DNA of 64,000 bases from Gigaspora rosea (taxonomy: Eukaryota; Glomeromycota; Glomeromycetes; Diversisporales; Gigasporaceae): the NCBI GenBank assembly GCA_003550325.1, contig QKWP01000511.1, positions 196,344-260,343 on the forward strand. The letters are read 5' to 3'. Below the pieces are notes generated by a model that made no database searches, was not told the origin of the DNA, and worked only from the letters and a program-made list of their open reading frames with translations. Made by a program: the position numbers and the translations under genes. Below, in pieces: positions 1-11,468 of the stretch (position 1 is its first letter; the number at the start of each line of letters is the position of its first letter).

Positions 1-95
1 CCTAACACTAACCACGAGGCAAAATAGAGTCTATAAAACCTCTAACAAAAAAAAAATTTTTGCCTCGTGTTTAGGGTTAGGGTTAGGGTTAGGGT
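1..95. repeat. Inverted repeat joined to telomere-like TTAGGG repeats
   Basis: The first bases (CCTAACACTAACCACGAGGC) are nearly the reverse complement of 60-85 (GCCTCGTGTTTAGGG), with an A/T-rich loop between. The right arm runs into about four TTAGGG units (71-95). This is either an interstitial telomeric repeat trapped in a small foldback element or subtelomeric DNA. The array is far too short to be a functional telomere end. Confidence 0.6.
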
Positions 96-1826
96 CGCCT
101 TTTTGATATAGTTAGAAGGTCTTTTATATATATATCAAAAATGCGATTTATGCAGCATGTAGACAGGTAGTCCCCTGGTTATAGCATTCGATTGTTTTGA
201 TTACGTAGTGTAGATCGATTAGATCGATTGTTTATACGATTTTCAGAAATTTTAGGAAATCTGATAATAAGAAGATCACGTGGATTTCATGATAATCCGA
301 TTTCACGATTATCTGCGACAATGATTATGATAGTATTAATAATAATAATGATAACTATAATGTTATTATTGTCTTTTTTTCCAATAAAAAAGAAGTTGTT
401 GGTTATCCATATAAGTTTTTCTTAGTTGGTTTTACTTAAAAAGAAATGTAATTTTCTATATTATAATAAATATTATTGTAGGTTTAAAAGTAAATTTTGG
501 AATTTAGATAAAAAAAGTATAGTAATTAGAAACTAAATATAGGGTAGCTATAGATACAATAAAGGAAGTAGTAGTTGTTTATTATAAGTGAAAACAAATA
601 GTTCAACAAATATATTATTAAGAAAGCACTATAAAGAGTTGAGAATATAGACTTTTTTATGAGTAATAAATTGTATTTTCTTTACATTTTTAATAAAATT
701 TTAATCAATAAGTTGTTAAAATTCTTCTGGTTTTAATTTTTCTATTACTGTTACTAAAATATTAATTGACTTATTGTATAATTTGTCTAGACCAAATTTT
801 TTATAGAGTTTAAAACTCTAGGACTCTATTTCCAAAGTTTATAAATCTTCTTTTTATTGAAATTTTGGTACTTTTGCTTTCACCCAAAAATTGTAAAGCT
901 TTCTTTAACCATAGTTCATAAATATTGATGTAGCTATCTAAAATACAGCTTCTACTATTCAAGTAGAAATATATAATAATAATAATAATACTAGTAATAA
1001 TAATTATGATAGTATTGATAATAATAATGATAACTTTAATGTTATTGTCTTTTTTTTAATAAAAAAGAAGTAGTTGGTTATCCATATAAGTTTTTCTTAG
1101 TTGGTTTTACTGAAAAAGAAAGTAATTTTCTAAAATAAAATAAAATAAATATATTATTATAGTAAATATCATTGTAGATTTAGAAGTAAATTTTGGAATT
1201 TAGATAAAAAAGTATAGTGATTAGATACTAAATATAGAGAAGCTATAGATACAAAAAAGAAAGTAGTAGTAGTTTATTATAAGAGAAAAAAATAGTTCAA
1301 CAATTATATTATTAAGAAAGCACTATAAAAAGTTGGAATATAGACTTTTTTTATAAGTAATTTGTATTTTCTTTATATTTTAATAAAAGTTTAATTATAA
1401 GTTGTTAAATTCTTCTGGTTTTAATTTTTCTATTTCTATTACTGAAATATTAATTGGCTTATTGTATAATTTGTCTAGACCAAATTTTTTGTAGAGTTTA
1501 AACTCTAGAACTCTATTTCCAAAGTTATAAATCTTCTTTTTATTAAAATTTTGGTACTTTTGCTTTTACCCAAAAATTGTAAAGCTTTCTTTAACCATAG
1601 TTCATAAATATTGATATAGCTATCTAAAATACAGCTAGTAATAATAATTATGATAGTATTGATAATAATAATAATAACTATAATATTATTGTCTTTTCTT
1701 ACAATAAAAAAGAAGTAGTTGGTTATCTATATAAGTTTTTCTTAGTTGGTTTTACTGAAAAAGAAATGTAATTTTCTAAAATAAAATAAAATAATATATT
1801 ATTGTAGATTTAGATATAGTAGATAG

Positions 1827-2081
1827 AATGTTTATAAAACTGAAGTAAGGATCACAAAAGGTCGTGGTAAGCGTGAAATTACAACATATAAATTTGAAGA
1901 CCTTAAAGAATCAATGCCGATATTAAATAATAGTAGTAACGATAACAAAAGAAGAAAAGGTAAAAATATCGAAAACAGTTTAGAGACCCATCCAAATAAA
2001 TGCCAACGTAGACAAACAAATGAAATGCAAAAAAGATTCTTGAACCAATACTTAATTGTAACTCCTTTTCTGAGGATGTAG
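1827..2081 (+). pseudogene. Exon-like 84-codon open block, copy A
   Basis: A reading frame opens right after a stop at 1824 and runs 84 codons to a TAG at 2079-2081. It has no ATG near its start, so it resembles a terminal exon or an exon fragment rather than a complete gene. The peptide begins NVYKTEVRITKGRGKREITT and is rich in K, R, N and S, with no motif I recognise. Base composition is clearly less AT-biased than the surrounding tandem unit, and the block is absent from the shorter units. A copy identical but for one base lies at 2776-3030. Confidence 0.4.
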
Positions 2082-2399
2082 CATTAAATTTTGGAATTTA
2101 GATAAAAAAGTATAGTGATTAGATACTAAATATAGGGAAGCTATAGATACAAAAAAGGAAGTATTAGTAGTATAATATAAGAGAGAAAAAATAGTTCAAC
2201 AAATATATTATTAAGAAAGCACTATAAAGAGTTGGAATATAGACTTTTTATGAGTAATAAATTGATTTTCTTTACATTTTTAATAAAATTTTAATCAATA
2301 AGTTGTTAAAATTTTTCTGGTTTTAATGTTTCTATTTATGTTACTGAAATATTGGTTGACTTATTGTATAATTTGTTTAAACCAAATTTTTTGTAGAGT

Positions 2400-2560
2400 T
2401 TAAAACTCTAGAACTCTATTTCCAAAGTTTATAAATCTTCTTTTTATTAAAATTTTGGTACTTTTGCTTTCATCCAGAAATTGTAAAGCTTTCTTTAACC
2501 ATAGTTCATAAATATTGATGTAGCTATCTAAAATATAGCTTCTACTATTCAGATAGAAAT
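2400..2560 (-). pseudogene. Coding-like module repeated in each tandem unit
   Basis: On the minus strand each tandem unit carries a short frame. Here it reads INIYELWLKKALQFL and continues through RRFINFGNRVLEF to a stop. The counterparts at about 840-960, 1500-1630 and 3350-3490 keep most of the same residues, but copy 2 has a 1-nt deletion. It may be a decayed exon amplified with the array. No family is recognised. Confidence 0.3.
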
Positions 2561-2775
2561 ATATAATAATAATAATATTAATACTAGTAAGAATAATTAT
2601 GATAGTATTGATAATAATAATGATAACCATAATGTTATTGTCTTTTCTTCCAATAAAAAAGAAGTAGTTGGTTATCCATATAAGTTTTTCTCAGTTGGTT
2701 TTACTGAAAAAGAAATGTAATTTTCTAAAATAAATAAAATAAATATATTCTTATAGTAAATATTATTGTAGATAG

Positions 2776-3030
2776 GATGTTTATAAAACTGAAGTAAGGA
2801 TCACAAAAGGTCGTGGTAAGCGTGAAATTACAACATATAAATTTGAAGACCTTAAAGAATCAATGCCGATATTAAATAATAGTAGTAACGATAACAAAAG
2901 AAGAAAAGGTAAAAATATCGAAAACAGTTTAGAGACCCATCCAAATAAATGCCAACGTAGACAAACAAATGAAATGCAAAAAAGATTCTTGAACCAATAC
3001 TTAATTGTAACTCCTTTTCTGAGGATGTAG
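2776..3030 (+). pseudogene. Exon-like 84-codon open block, copy B
   Basis: This matches 1827-2081 base for base apart from one A/G difference in the first codon. It has the same TAG stop and the same lack of an upstream ATG. The non-coding sequence on either side of the two copies differs at many positions, so the block has been duplicated or converted more recently than the units that carry it. Function unknown. Confidence 0.4.
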
Positions 3031-4015
3031 CATTAAATTTTGGAATTTAGATAAAAAAGTATAGTAATTAAATACTAAATATAGGGTAGCTATAAATACA
3101 AAAAAGAAAGTAGTAGTTGTTTATTATAAGAGAAAAAAATAGTTCAACAAATATATTATTAAGAAAGCACTATAAAGAGTAAGAATAAAGACTTTTTTTA
3201 AGTAATAAATTGTATTTTCTTTATATTTTTAATAAAATTTTAATCAATAAGTTGTTAAAATTCTTCTGATTTTAATTTTTCTATTTCTGTTACTGAAATA
3301 TTAATTGACTTATTGTATAATTTGTCTAGACCAAATTTTTTGTAGAGTTTAAAACTCTAGAACTCTATTTCCAAAGTTTATAAATCTTTTTATTGAATTT
3401 TGGTACTTTTGCTTTCACCCAAAAATTGTAAAGGTTTCTTTAACCATAGTTTATAAATATTGATATAGCTATCTAAAATACAGCTTCTACAATTAAGTAG
3501 AAATATATAATAATAATAATAATACTGGTAATAATAATTATGATAGTATTAATAATAATAATGATAACCATAATATTATTGTCTTTTCTTCCACTAAAAA
3601 AAAGTAGTTGGTTATCCATATAAGTTTTTCTTAGTTGGTTTTACTGAAAAAGAAATGTAATTTTCTAAAATAAAATAAAATAAATATATTATTATAATAA
3701 ATATTATTGTAGGTTTAGAAGTAAATTTTGGAATTTAGATAAAAAAGTATAGTGATTAGATACAAAACATAGAGAAGCTATAGATACAGAAAAGGAAGTA
3801 GTAGTTTATTATAAGAGAAAAAAAATAGTTTAACAAATATATTATTAAGAAAAGTTGGAATATTGACTTTTTTATAAGTAATAAATTGTATTTTCTTTAC
3901 ATTTTTAATAAAATTTTAATAAATAACTTGTTAAAATTCTTCTGGTTTTAATTTTTCTATTTCTGTTACTGAAATATTGATTGACTTATTGTATAATTTG
4001 TCTAGACCAAACTAT

Positions 4016-4640
4016 ATTACAAGAGTGAAAATTCAGACTATAAACATACTATCTAATTTATCTGCAACCTAAATCTACTAGAGTAGTTAAAACTCACCTA
4101 GATTTGGATATAGAGTATGAAATTGGTGTTAGTACTATTGGCAGTAACAGATCACTAGATCACGAGATATTCATATTTAAAGTTAATTTTTTTAAAATAT
4201 TTTTATGCAATTAAGTTGTATTTTATTAATAAAAAAAAAAAATTCTTTATGCATTATGCAAATAAAGAATTATGCATTTATAATTAGTAACTAAGTTGGG
4301 AAATGAAAATAGTATGCAATACAGTATATACATTTAGACAGTATTGACTGTACTAAAATTTGTGAGAAATTTTTTTTGTTAAAATTCAAAAGGTAGTTTC
4401 TCATGCGGCTTTTTGAAAACAGGCAATTTGTAACAAAGCTTTTAAATTTTTCTGATTATATAATATTAGCATAGTTTTAAATTTATATAATTACATAATT
4501 CACATTTCTAATATCTATGATGCACCTCAAATTTGTTTATACAAATAATCATTATGTAATCAGTGACAGAAACTAATGAAGCAAAAAATTTCTCGCCAAG
4601 CTTTGGATTAAGACAGTTCTTATCTAAACTCTAACTATTC
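4016..4640. other. AT-rich intergenic sequence, nothing recognised
   Basis: No open frame of note, no tRNA-like boxes and no clear terminal repeats were seen. A short palindromic stretch around ATTCTTTATGCATTATGC and its reverse occurs near 4240-4275. Confidence 0.5.
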
Positions 4641-4647
4641 TGACTCT

Positions 4648-4830
4648 AACACAGGGTTGGCAATGGATATACTTCATTGAGAAAATTATCAATGGAGCCA
4701 ATGGATCCAATGAAAACAATGGATCCAATGGATCCAATGGAACTAATGGAACTAATGGAGCCAATGAATTCAATGGAGCCAATAGAGCCAATAGAGCTAA
4801 TAGAATGGAGCCAATCAATCTAATAGCAAG
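4648..4830. repeat. 9-bp tandem repeat (CAATGGAGC-type) with hAT-like end
   Basis: About fifteen degenerate copies of a 9-mer of the form CAATGGANC lie between 4688 and 4815. The left edge reads CAGGGTTGGCAATGG (4651 on), which resembles the CAGGGTTG ends of many hAT elements. No matching right end was found, so the element may be truncated. The long minus-strand open frame across it (repeated PLDPLAPL) is a product of the 9-bp periodicity. Relatives are at 40010-40215 and 60444-60796. Confidence 0.6.
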
Positions 4831-5065
4831 TTAATCATATGAACTAGCTTTACAATAGTTGTTACATGAAGTATATCACTTGGAGTTTGATAAAAAACTC
4901 GAATAAAGGCATTCTCGGATATTTTAATCAATGGGTCAATATCAAAAATATATTAGAAATTTACAAAAAATATTTTTTAGACCAAGCATGCCTATTATTA
5001 ACAGTTAAGATAAATAAGGCACAGGACACATAGTTTATTAAAAATTAATTAGTCATTATAGCTTA

Positions 5066-5329
5066 CTATATTTTTGTGTAATAATGCACATGTGTGTTAT
5101 TTCGAAATTGGACTTTTTTAAAAATCGCCCATTTGATTCAAAATAACACACATGTGTGTCCTAAATTAACGTACACCTCCCCTAAGAGTTTCATGATAAA
5201 TATAAGTATATTGCACATATCTATTAAAGATTGGTAATATTGATCTGAAATATCGCACATGTGTGTTCTGAAATAATGCACAAGTGCTCAAAATAACATA
5301 CAGGTGTGCGTTATTACATGAAAATACAG
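5066..5329. mobile_element. Tc1/mariner-type MITE, TA target duplication
   Basis: Flanked by TA at 5064-5065 and 5330-5331. The left end reads CTATATTTTTGTGTAATAAT and the right end, reverse-complemented, CTGTATTTTCATGTAATAAC. The interior has repeats of NGCACATGTGTGTTAT. A second member is at 44288-44532. No coding capacity. Confidence 0.75.
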
Positions 5330-5559
5330 TACAAACTTTTTACTTAACTATTTTTTTGCACTGTCATATCAAAACTTTATAACTATTTAAGTTATTTTTT
5401 ATACTTCGTTATTGACACTAACATATATTATTATTTTTTTTCTTTATTATACTACACGAAATTTAATGGAATCTCTATGTACTAGATATCGAATTTTATC
5501 TAAAGTGTTAGACTCCTATTCAGATATACAGGCAAAAGTTTGATTTGCCATGTCAAATG

Positions 5560-5693
5560 TCCTAGCGAAGCTACAATGAATAAATTGCTCAAGCTACATA
5601 TAACCTGTAAGTACCATTAAATTTTAAATCAAGCCAGAAATGATTGATAAAAGATTGAATGACCATGGTAAAAATTGGAGACATGTTTTTAAA
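5560..5693 (+). pseudogene. Epsin-type ENTH domain exon relic
   Basis: Positions 5640-5693 encode MIDKRLNDHGKNWRHVFK, the hallmark helix segment of ENTH domains (epsins, phosphoinositide-binding endocytic adaptors). It is followed at once by a consensus 5' splice site, GTAAGT. About 40 bp upstream, a second piece reads IAQATYN, which fits the preceding helix and also ends at a GTAAGT; the two pieces are not in a joinable frame. A possible acceptor (CTGGCAG) lies near 5735, but no convincing continuation of the domain was found. I read this as an exon fragment of a host endocytosis gene, captured by a transposon or left from a decayed duplicate. Confidence 0.7.
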
Positions 5694-6430
5694 GTAAGTA
5701 GTTGCAAATCTATCATATTTTATTGATTTCTGGCAGAGACATCTAAAATTTATCGTGTACTGCTTTATTAGACAATTGAAAGTTGTTATCTGAATGAAAA
5801 CAATATTGCAAAAATAGAAAGATTAGATATAAAGCATGTAGATTTTTAAACAGAAAAAGAAAAGATAGATGATTAGTACCAAACATTAGAAGTAAAATAG
5901 ATGCTAATTTACATCTTATAAAGAAAGTCAACAATATTTTGCCCACATCTAAGATGATGCTTGAGAATTCAGTTATTGCTATGTTTAGAGGTTTTGAAGA
6001 TTGGCATCGCTATTTATACAAGCCACTGATATTTATGGAATGGTGATGAAACAGATATTTTGATAGCTACAAGTTTGAATTCACAGATCCTGATCAAGAT
6101 ATTACCTGGATCAAAAGTTGCAGGCTTCAGAATTTTGAAAAAAAAAGTATTTATATTTTTTTTTAAAAAAAAAGTTATCACCAATGACAGAAATTTATTA
6201 ACATATAACAAACCAAAATTAGAATTTTTATAAAAGGGCATTAGAAATGGGAGAGATTATTTATTACTACCACAACTTCGCTAGCTCAGATATTATTAGT
6301 TTTTACCTTAAAAGAAGAAGATATCACTATCAAAATGAAAAAGATTGGTGAATTTCTAAAAAAAAAGCAGGTAAAAAATAACAAAAACTATCATATTGAG
6401 GTAACGAATAACTAATTTATTGAATTATAT
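5694..6430 (+). pseudogene. Decayed coding traces of unknown family
   Basis: Several short plus-strand frames look protein-like, for example one containing ENSVIAMFRGFEDWHRYL near 5960-6020 and another reading DETDILIATSLNSQ near 6045-6090. They are in different frames and separated by stops, so no gene can be modelled. They could be the remains of the transcription unit that carried the ENTH exon, or an unrelated transposon ORF. Confidence 0.3.
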
Positions 6431-6782
6431 ATATGAGAATGTTGATTTCTAAATTAAATGCCTAATTTTATTTATTCTTATAGAAATCTAGTTATACCAA
6501 TACCAGTTCTTTTAGCCATCTCTAAACGTATATATTCACATGTTAGTATTAGTTTCAATTATGTTAATAGTGTATGATTTTTATAATTTTACATACTGCA
6601 TAATATGCAGGGTTTGTTTTAAATTAGTTTTATATACTGGAAATTGCAAGTTTATATATTGCTACAAAGATAAGTAATAAATTTCATCATTAATTTGTTA
6701 TTACTATTGTTCTTTCTAATTGTTTATTTTTTATCATATTTTTGCAAAATAACGCTTACATGCATGTTATTTGAGCATATAC
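6431..6782. other. AT-rich sequence, nothing recognised
   Basis: No open frame, terminal repeat or RNA gene was seen. Confidence 0.4.
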
Positions 6783-6790
6783 ATGCTAAT

Positions 6791-7420
6791 TAGTGATGCA
6801 AAATGGCTCTGCCAAGCTGTTTGCTTGGCTAACTAATGGCTCAGCTTGTATTATGTGTATCCTGTAAGCCCGATTATATTATTACTACGTTAACTAACTA
6901 ATTAATATTACAAACTTTCGTATTAATAATAAACTTTCATAAATAAATTAAACAATATGTTGTAATATTTTGTAAACTATTTTTATGAATATTTTTCCTT
7001 TTTGGTACTTTCTTGTACAAATAAATGTCCTTTCTTGTATTAATTCTCAAAAAATAGTTTGGCTAAAAATGAATTTACTAAAAAATACCATAGGGTTCCT
7101 CAAATTCAAATCAAATTAAATATTGGATCAATTTGAATTTGATCAAATCAAATTGACCCTGATTTGATTTAAATATTTGAATTTGAATTTGATTTGAATT
7201 TGAATTTTTAATAGTAATTTTCAAATCAAATCAAATATTTGTCAAATCAAATCAAATATGTCCATATTTGAATTTGATCAAATCAAATATAGTCAAATTT
7301 GAATTTGAATTTAATCAAATATTTGATTCAAATATTTGAAAATCAAATCAAATTGCGGAACTCTAAAATACAGCTTGACTTTGTTATAGCTAGCTGTTAG
7401 CTGAGTGGAGCTGGTTATTA
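6791..7420. mobile_element. hAT MITE, 8-bp TSD ATGCTAAT
   Basis: Perfect duplications ATGCTAAT flank it at 6783-6790 and 7421-7428. The left end is TAGTGATGCAAAATGGCTC, matching the hAT terminal rule YARNG. The right end reverse-complemented is TAATAACCAGCTCC. Subterminal parts are rich in TTGGCTAA/TTAGCTGA motifs, like the element at 58770. A second MITE is inserted inside it (7091-7365). No coding capacity. Confidence 0.85.
7091..7365. mobile_element. hAT MITE made of TTTGAATTTGATT motifs (copy 1)
   Basis: The ends are TAGGGTTCCTCAAATTC and, reverse-complemented, TAGAGTTCCGCAATTTG. The flanks AAATACCA (7083-7090) and AAATACAG (7366-7373) agree at 6 of 8 positions, consistent with an aged 8-bp TSD. 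The interior is almost entirely variants of CAAATCAAAT and its complement, so it can fold on itself many ways. An inverted second copy is at 14310-14593. Confidence 0.8.
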
Positions 7421-7434
7421 ATGCTAATTAGAGT

Positions 7435-7917
7435 AGAACCCCGAGCAATATATGAACAGCTAACTATTTTAAAAATCTTAATATATTACTAAAAATAGAA
7501 AAGATCTACAGAAAATGTTCAAAAATAAGCATTAGTATTACTAAATATAGGGGTCGTCTAAAGCGGAGACAAATCATGTGATCAACTGCCAATCAAATTA
7601 TAGAATTTTGATGATCTTTGGCGAAGCAAAAATGAAAGAGAAGCGAAAACCTTGAAAAATACAAAAAACGGCAGTCTAAACCCACCTCGATGTGTTAATC
7701 AAAAATGTCGGGAAGGCAATTTTGCTTATATATATTTATCTAAAACCTAATCTAACCCTAATATAGGACGACTCTAACCCTAAAATTAATTGAAAAAATT
7801 ATTAAATATGAGTTGTCTCCGCTTTAGACGTCCTCTAAATATAGAAAAGATCTACAAAAAATAGTCAAAAATAAGCAAAAGCAAATAGTGACCTATCTAT
7901 ATATAGCTCGGGGTTCT
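7435..7917. mobile_element. hAT-type MITE, AGAACCCCGAG ends, 8-bp TSD
   Basis: The duplication ATTAGAGT lies at 7427-7434 and 7918-7925. The ends are AGAACCCCGAGC and its complement GCTCGGGGTTCT. The interior resembles the 10887/11700/36300/48460 family (GATCTACAGAAAA, AAAAATAAGCA). It carries a MULE-like MITE at 7551-7835, so its own length is near 190 bp. Confidence 0.85.
7551..7835. mobile_element. MULE-like MITE, 9-bp TSD TAAATATAG
   Basis: The perfect 9-bp duplication TAAATATAG is at 7542-7550 and 7836-7844. Terminal inverted repeats read GGGTCGTCTAAAGCGGAGAC (left) and GAGGACGTCTAAAGCGGAGA (right, reverse-complemented). A 9-bp duplication with G-starting ends fits Mutator-like elements. 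The interior includes CTAACCCTAA-type telomere-like motifs (7745-7785) but no ORF. Confidence 0.85.
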
Positions 7918-7925
7918 ATTAGAGT

Positions 7926-8600
7926 GCATAAGCACATGGTATTATATTAAAGCAAGAATTGATTTTGTAATAAATCTGTTTTTCTAAGCAGCGAAGATGG
8001 TATTATAGCATTGTACAAAGTTATTCAATAAATGGCAATAGGGATGCAAATGGGCATTATTTTGAAGTCTCACATACTTTTTTAAAGTTTCTAAATAACC
8101 ATTATTTTATGAAAATATGGTAATTTGGATTTTTTAATTGTTTAAAAGAATGTATGAGAAATTAAATGCAAGTTACATATTGTTGCAAAGATGAATTTGT
8201 TATTACCATTGTTCCAATACTAATTGGTTATTTTTTTTGATTTAGATTTTTTTAATGCAAGTCACAAGTTGATGAAACTTTTTCAAAATTAATATTAAAT
8301 TAATATAATCAGTATAAAAATAAATATTTGTAAATAGCATTAGATAGCTTTAAATACTTTAATTAGCAAGTATATATACTATATATATATGCATATATAA
8401 GTATATACTTATTTCATTGCACATAGCTATCTATTTGTCTTATTTTTTATATAGCAAAGAATTTTAATCTTCAAATTTGATTTTAATACGAAATATATAA
8501 ATATAAGCTTTTTTATTATAATATTTTGTAAATTTTAAATAATACCTAACAAGAAACATAGGCAGAAAACCAAGGCATAACCTTACAAACTATGTAATTA
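7926..8600. other. AT-rich sequence, nothing recognised
   Basis: No coding frame or terminal repeat is convincing. There is a short alternating TATA microsatellite around 8370-8405. Confidence 0.4.
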
Positions 8601-10532
8601 TTACAAATGAATATGTTAATCTAAAAAACCCAGTAATAAATGGTTTTTATATCATTGTTGGAACAATGTTGGTAAAAAAGTAAAAGTTGTTAATAAATAG
8701 GAATTAGTACAAAACCATCTTTAAAAAATACAATAGTTTTTCTAATGAGTTTGGATTAAAAGAAGGCTTCATGAAGCTAAACAAGAATATAATACTAAAA
8801 AAAACAAGAAAAATGATAAAAAAAAGTTACAAACATATAAAAAATCTAGTACAGATTTTGATAATAGTAAGTTTATAATTGATATTAACTATATAATAAA
8901 TTTAATAATAATAATAAAATTCTAAAAAATTTTATATTAGAAGCTTTTGAAATTGATTCTGATAATGATGATTATGATTCAGTTTCTATTTATTCAGAGC
9001 AAACTAATAGATCGACAGGATCTATTACAAGTCAAAATGCTAATATGTCACAAATTTCTAATCCAAACGGTACATTATTTAGATTATACACTTACTTATA
9101 AAGAACAAGATCAATTTGAAAAACATATTCTTCACATGACTATTGAAAATGGTTGTGCATTTAGATAGGTGGAATCCAAATCTTATTTCACCTAATCATA
9201 AACAGCTTGTCAGTCAAATTTTGAAAGAAGCAGCTGATGGAATGCAAAATATTATAAAAACTAAAGCACAAAAAGATTCAAATAATATAATGCTAGTATT
9301 TGATGAATGGAAAAATGTAGCTAAACAAGAAATTTTAGGATCTATACTGGTTACATCAAGATGTAAATTACTAATTTGTGAAGCTAAAGATATTAGTGGT
9401 AAACAAAAAATTGGAAAAATGTAATGAAAATGATAGAATCATTCATATGCAGCAGCAAAATAAGTTTTATATATTTTTTAATCTAAATTTAAAATTTATT
9501 TATTTATCAGTTATTTTTTTTAGATAATGACTACGATTAAAATATACAAACAAAATTTTTTTACCTTGCTTTGCTCACTAGCTTAATTTGTATATTGGTA
9601 AAATTTTTAAGGAATCTATTGAATTTGATAATGCCTTAAATTAGCTATTACAGTTGTATCTTTTTTTTAATAATACAAATCATTTAAATTTTATTAAACA
9701 ATTTCATAATGAACAGTATTTACTGTATAAAAAATGCATTGCACTTGTTAGTTCTGTTGAAACTCGCTAGAATAGTTATTACTATTGCTTTTCAAGTTTA
9801 TTAAAAACTAAAGTAGCTTTAAAGGCAAGTTTATTAAAATATATATTTATTTAAATTTTTAATATAATCTACTTTATAATATAAAAATAATAATAATATT
9901 AATTTAGACTCTTGTAGCTAAACTTGAGTTTTCATCAACTTACAGTAGTACACAAAATGATAGTGGGTTATGATTAATAATCTTGCAAGTTTTTTGTTAC
10001 TATATTGTGCAATTCTAAATAAATTACAACAAGACAAGTGATGGCACCGAAATTGATTTTTGAAAAAGGCCTATTTCGTTTTCATTAGAGAAAATTCAAA
10101 TTTTTTATAAGGAAGAGCAAATAAAATTTATATAGATATGTTTCTTATAATTTCGTCTATTCAAAAAAAGTATCAAATAATTTTGTCTTTTAAGTAAAAT
10201 AGATCAAAAACAATTTCGGTTTCAAATTTTAATTTCAGGTTTTAGAACCTGAAATGCTTTCGTCCTCATGTATAAACAAGACAAAACCATTTTATATGAG
10301 GTTCTTTATGGAATAGCATATTTTATTAAATTTTATAAAGAATATTCAAATTAAGAGTTTGCTACTCAGATGATCAATTATTTAGAAATGTGCTAGAAAT
10401 CATAGGAGCAACCACTTCTTTTTACTTGCTTTTTTTCCTTATCTGGAATATTATATAAAAATGTTTGAAAATAATATTAAAGGGTTATATATACAACTTA
10501 GTAAGTGGGTTTGCTGGTATTATCATGTATAG
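8600..10532 (+). pseudogene. hAT transposase pseudogene (DUF659-like), first part
   Basis: Fragments in changing frames follow the order of a fungal hAT transposase: LDYTLTYKEQDQFEKHIL (about 9077-9130), LVFDEWKNVAKQEILGS (about 9296-9346), a YAAAK motif near 9450, QLYLFFNNTNHLNFIKQF, VSSVETR followed by NSYYYCFSSLLK (about 9745-9815), and a segment around MFENNIKGLYIQLSKWVCWY ending at 10525. DUF659-like hAT proteins in mycorrhizal fungi have these blocks, as I remember them. Several frameshifts and stops make it inactive. A 237-bp MITE interrupts it at 10038, and an LTR retrotransposon cuts it at 10532. The 3' part resumes at 14667. Confidence 0.75.
10038..10274. mobile_element. MITE with 10-bp TSD AACAAGACAA
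   Basis: The 10-bp duplication AACAAGACAA occurs at 10028-10037 and 10275-10284, and the hAT pseudogene reading continues on the far side. The ends are only loosely inverted (GTGATGGCACCGAAATTG against CATGAGGACGAAAGC). A MULE-like origin fits the duplication length. No coding capacity. Confidence 0.7.
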
Positions 10533-11455
10533 TGTGTCTATCAGTTGGGAGTACAATAATGGATATCAGTCCAATTTAGCTCCGATGGTTCACTTGGTTT
10601 AAATTTATATTGATCATATATTTATATAATATCATGAGAATTGATTTATCAAGGTTGAATTATCACTTAATTAATCAATCTACATAATTGATTTAAATAA
10701 GACGTATATGATGTAATTAATTAAACATCAGAGGGGTAATTTATTATAATAATATTAATAAAGACTACATTTAATACAATGTACTGATAAAATAATAAAG
10801 AATAATATAAACTAAAATCTGATTATTTTTAAAAGTATTTAATCAAATTATTCTAATCTTAATTATATTCTGAAACAAGTCTGAATAGGACTCTAAAATA
10901 TACATAGATAGGTCAGGTTAATTATAGAGTTACTAAAAAGGAAAAATCTGCAGAAAAACTTTAAAAATAAGCAAAAAATTACTATAAATAGAAAAAATCT
11001 GCATAAAAAACCTCAAAAATAAGCAAACTCATACCTGACCTATTTATGTATATTTCGGGGTCTTGTCTGAATTAAAATTGTAGTAGTGCAAAAACTTAGG
11101 CTTTAAATACTTTCTGAGTTATTAAGAACTACTGTGCATTAGTCTTCTTCACAATTCTTTTTCTTTAAGGCTTTGAAGCATTCGTGCTTTCAGACTGCAA
11201 GCATTAATTCTCCAAAATAATTAAAGCCTCTCTACATCATTCATATAAGCCAGAATGACTGTAACTTATGGCTTACCAATACCAGAGACCAACAATTACT
11301 AGTTTACTCTTCCCATTGCATATAAACAATTCTGGAAATAAACATTATCTCTAAGCTTCTGCCACAATCTTGTTATTCCATATAGTTGAATTGATGGACC
11401 TTTAGGTATTACCAAATTGTGTATTAGTCACAGTCTAAAACTTTTAACTGTAACA
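10533..11455 (-). repeat. 3' LTR (minus-strand element), with MITE insertion
   Basis: This aligns with 13846-14666 from GTTGGGAG through to CTTTTAACTGTAACA, with landmarks TTAGCTCCGATGGTTCACTT and ATTAATAAAGACTACA. It contains the MITE 10887-11064, which the other LTR lacks. Without MITEs, this LTR is longer than the other because the other has lost the block corresponding to 11175-11390. Confidence 0.85.
10887..11064. mobile_element. hAT-type MITE, AGGACTCTAAAATATAC end, 8-bp TSD
   Basis: Perfect 8-bp TSD GTCTGAAT at 10879-10886 and 11065-11072. The right end reverse-complemented is AAGACCCCGAAATATAC. The sister LTR (near 14190, AAGTCTAAATCAAAATTG) shows the uninterrupted site. Same family as 11700, 36300 and 48460. 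Confidence 0.92.
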
Positions 11456-11457
11456 TA

Positions 11458-11468
11458 CTCCTCTTCTT
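11458..11468 (-). other. Polypurine tract of the LTR retrotransposon
   Basis: On the minus strand AAGAAGAGGAG lies two bases before the 3' LTR, the position where plus-strand DNA synthesis is primed. Confidence 0.7.

Larger units (their letters stand above)
318..4015. repeat. Tandem array of five units, 640-950 bp each
   Basis: The same AT-rich unit recurs. The landmark GGTTATCCATATAAG (or one mismatch) lies at 401, 1077, 1721, 2670 and 3610, giving spacings of 676, 644, 949 and 940 bp. The two longer units carry an extra 255-bp coding-like block. Units differ from one another by scattered substitutions and by small indels in AAT/TAA microsatellite stretches. The last unit breaks off inside the motif TTGTCTAGACC near 4010. 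Confidence 0.9.

Noticed and set aside
4624..4818. Leu/Pro-rich minus-strand ORF
   Set aside because: It is the translation of a 9-bp tandem repeat, which keeps any open frame open.
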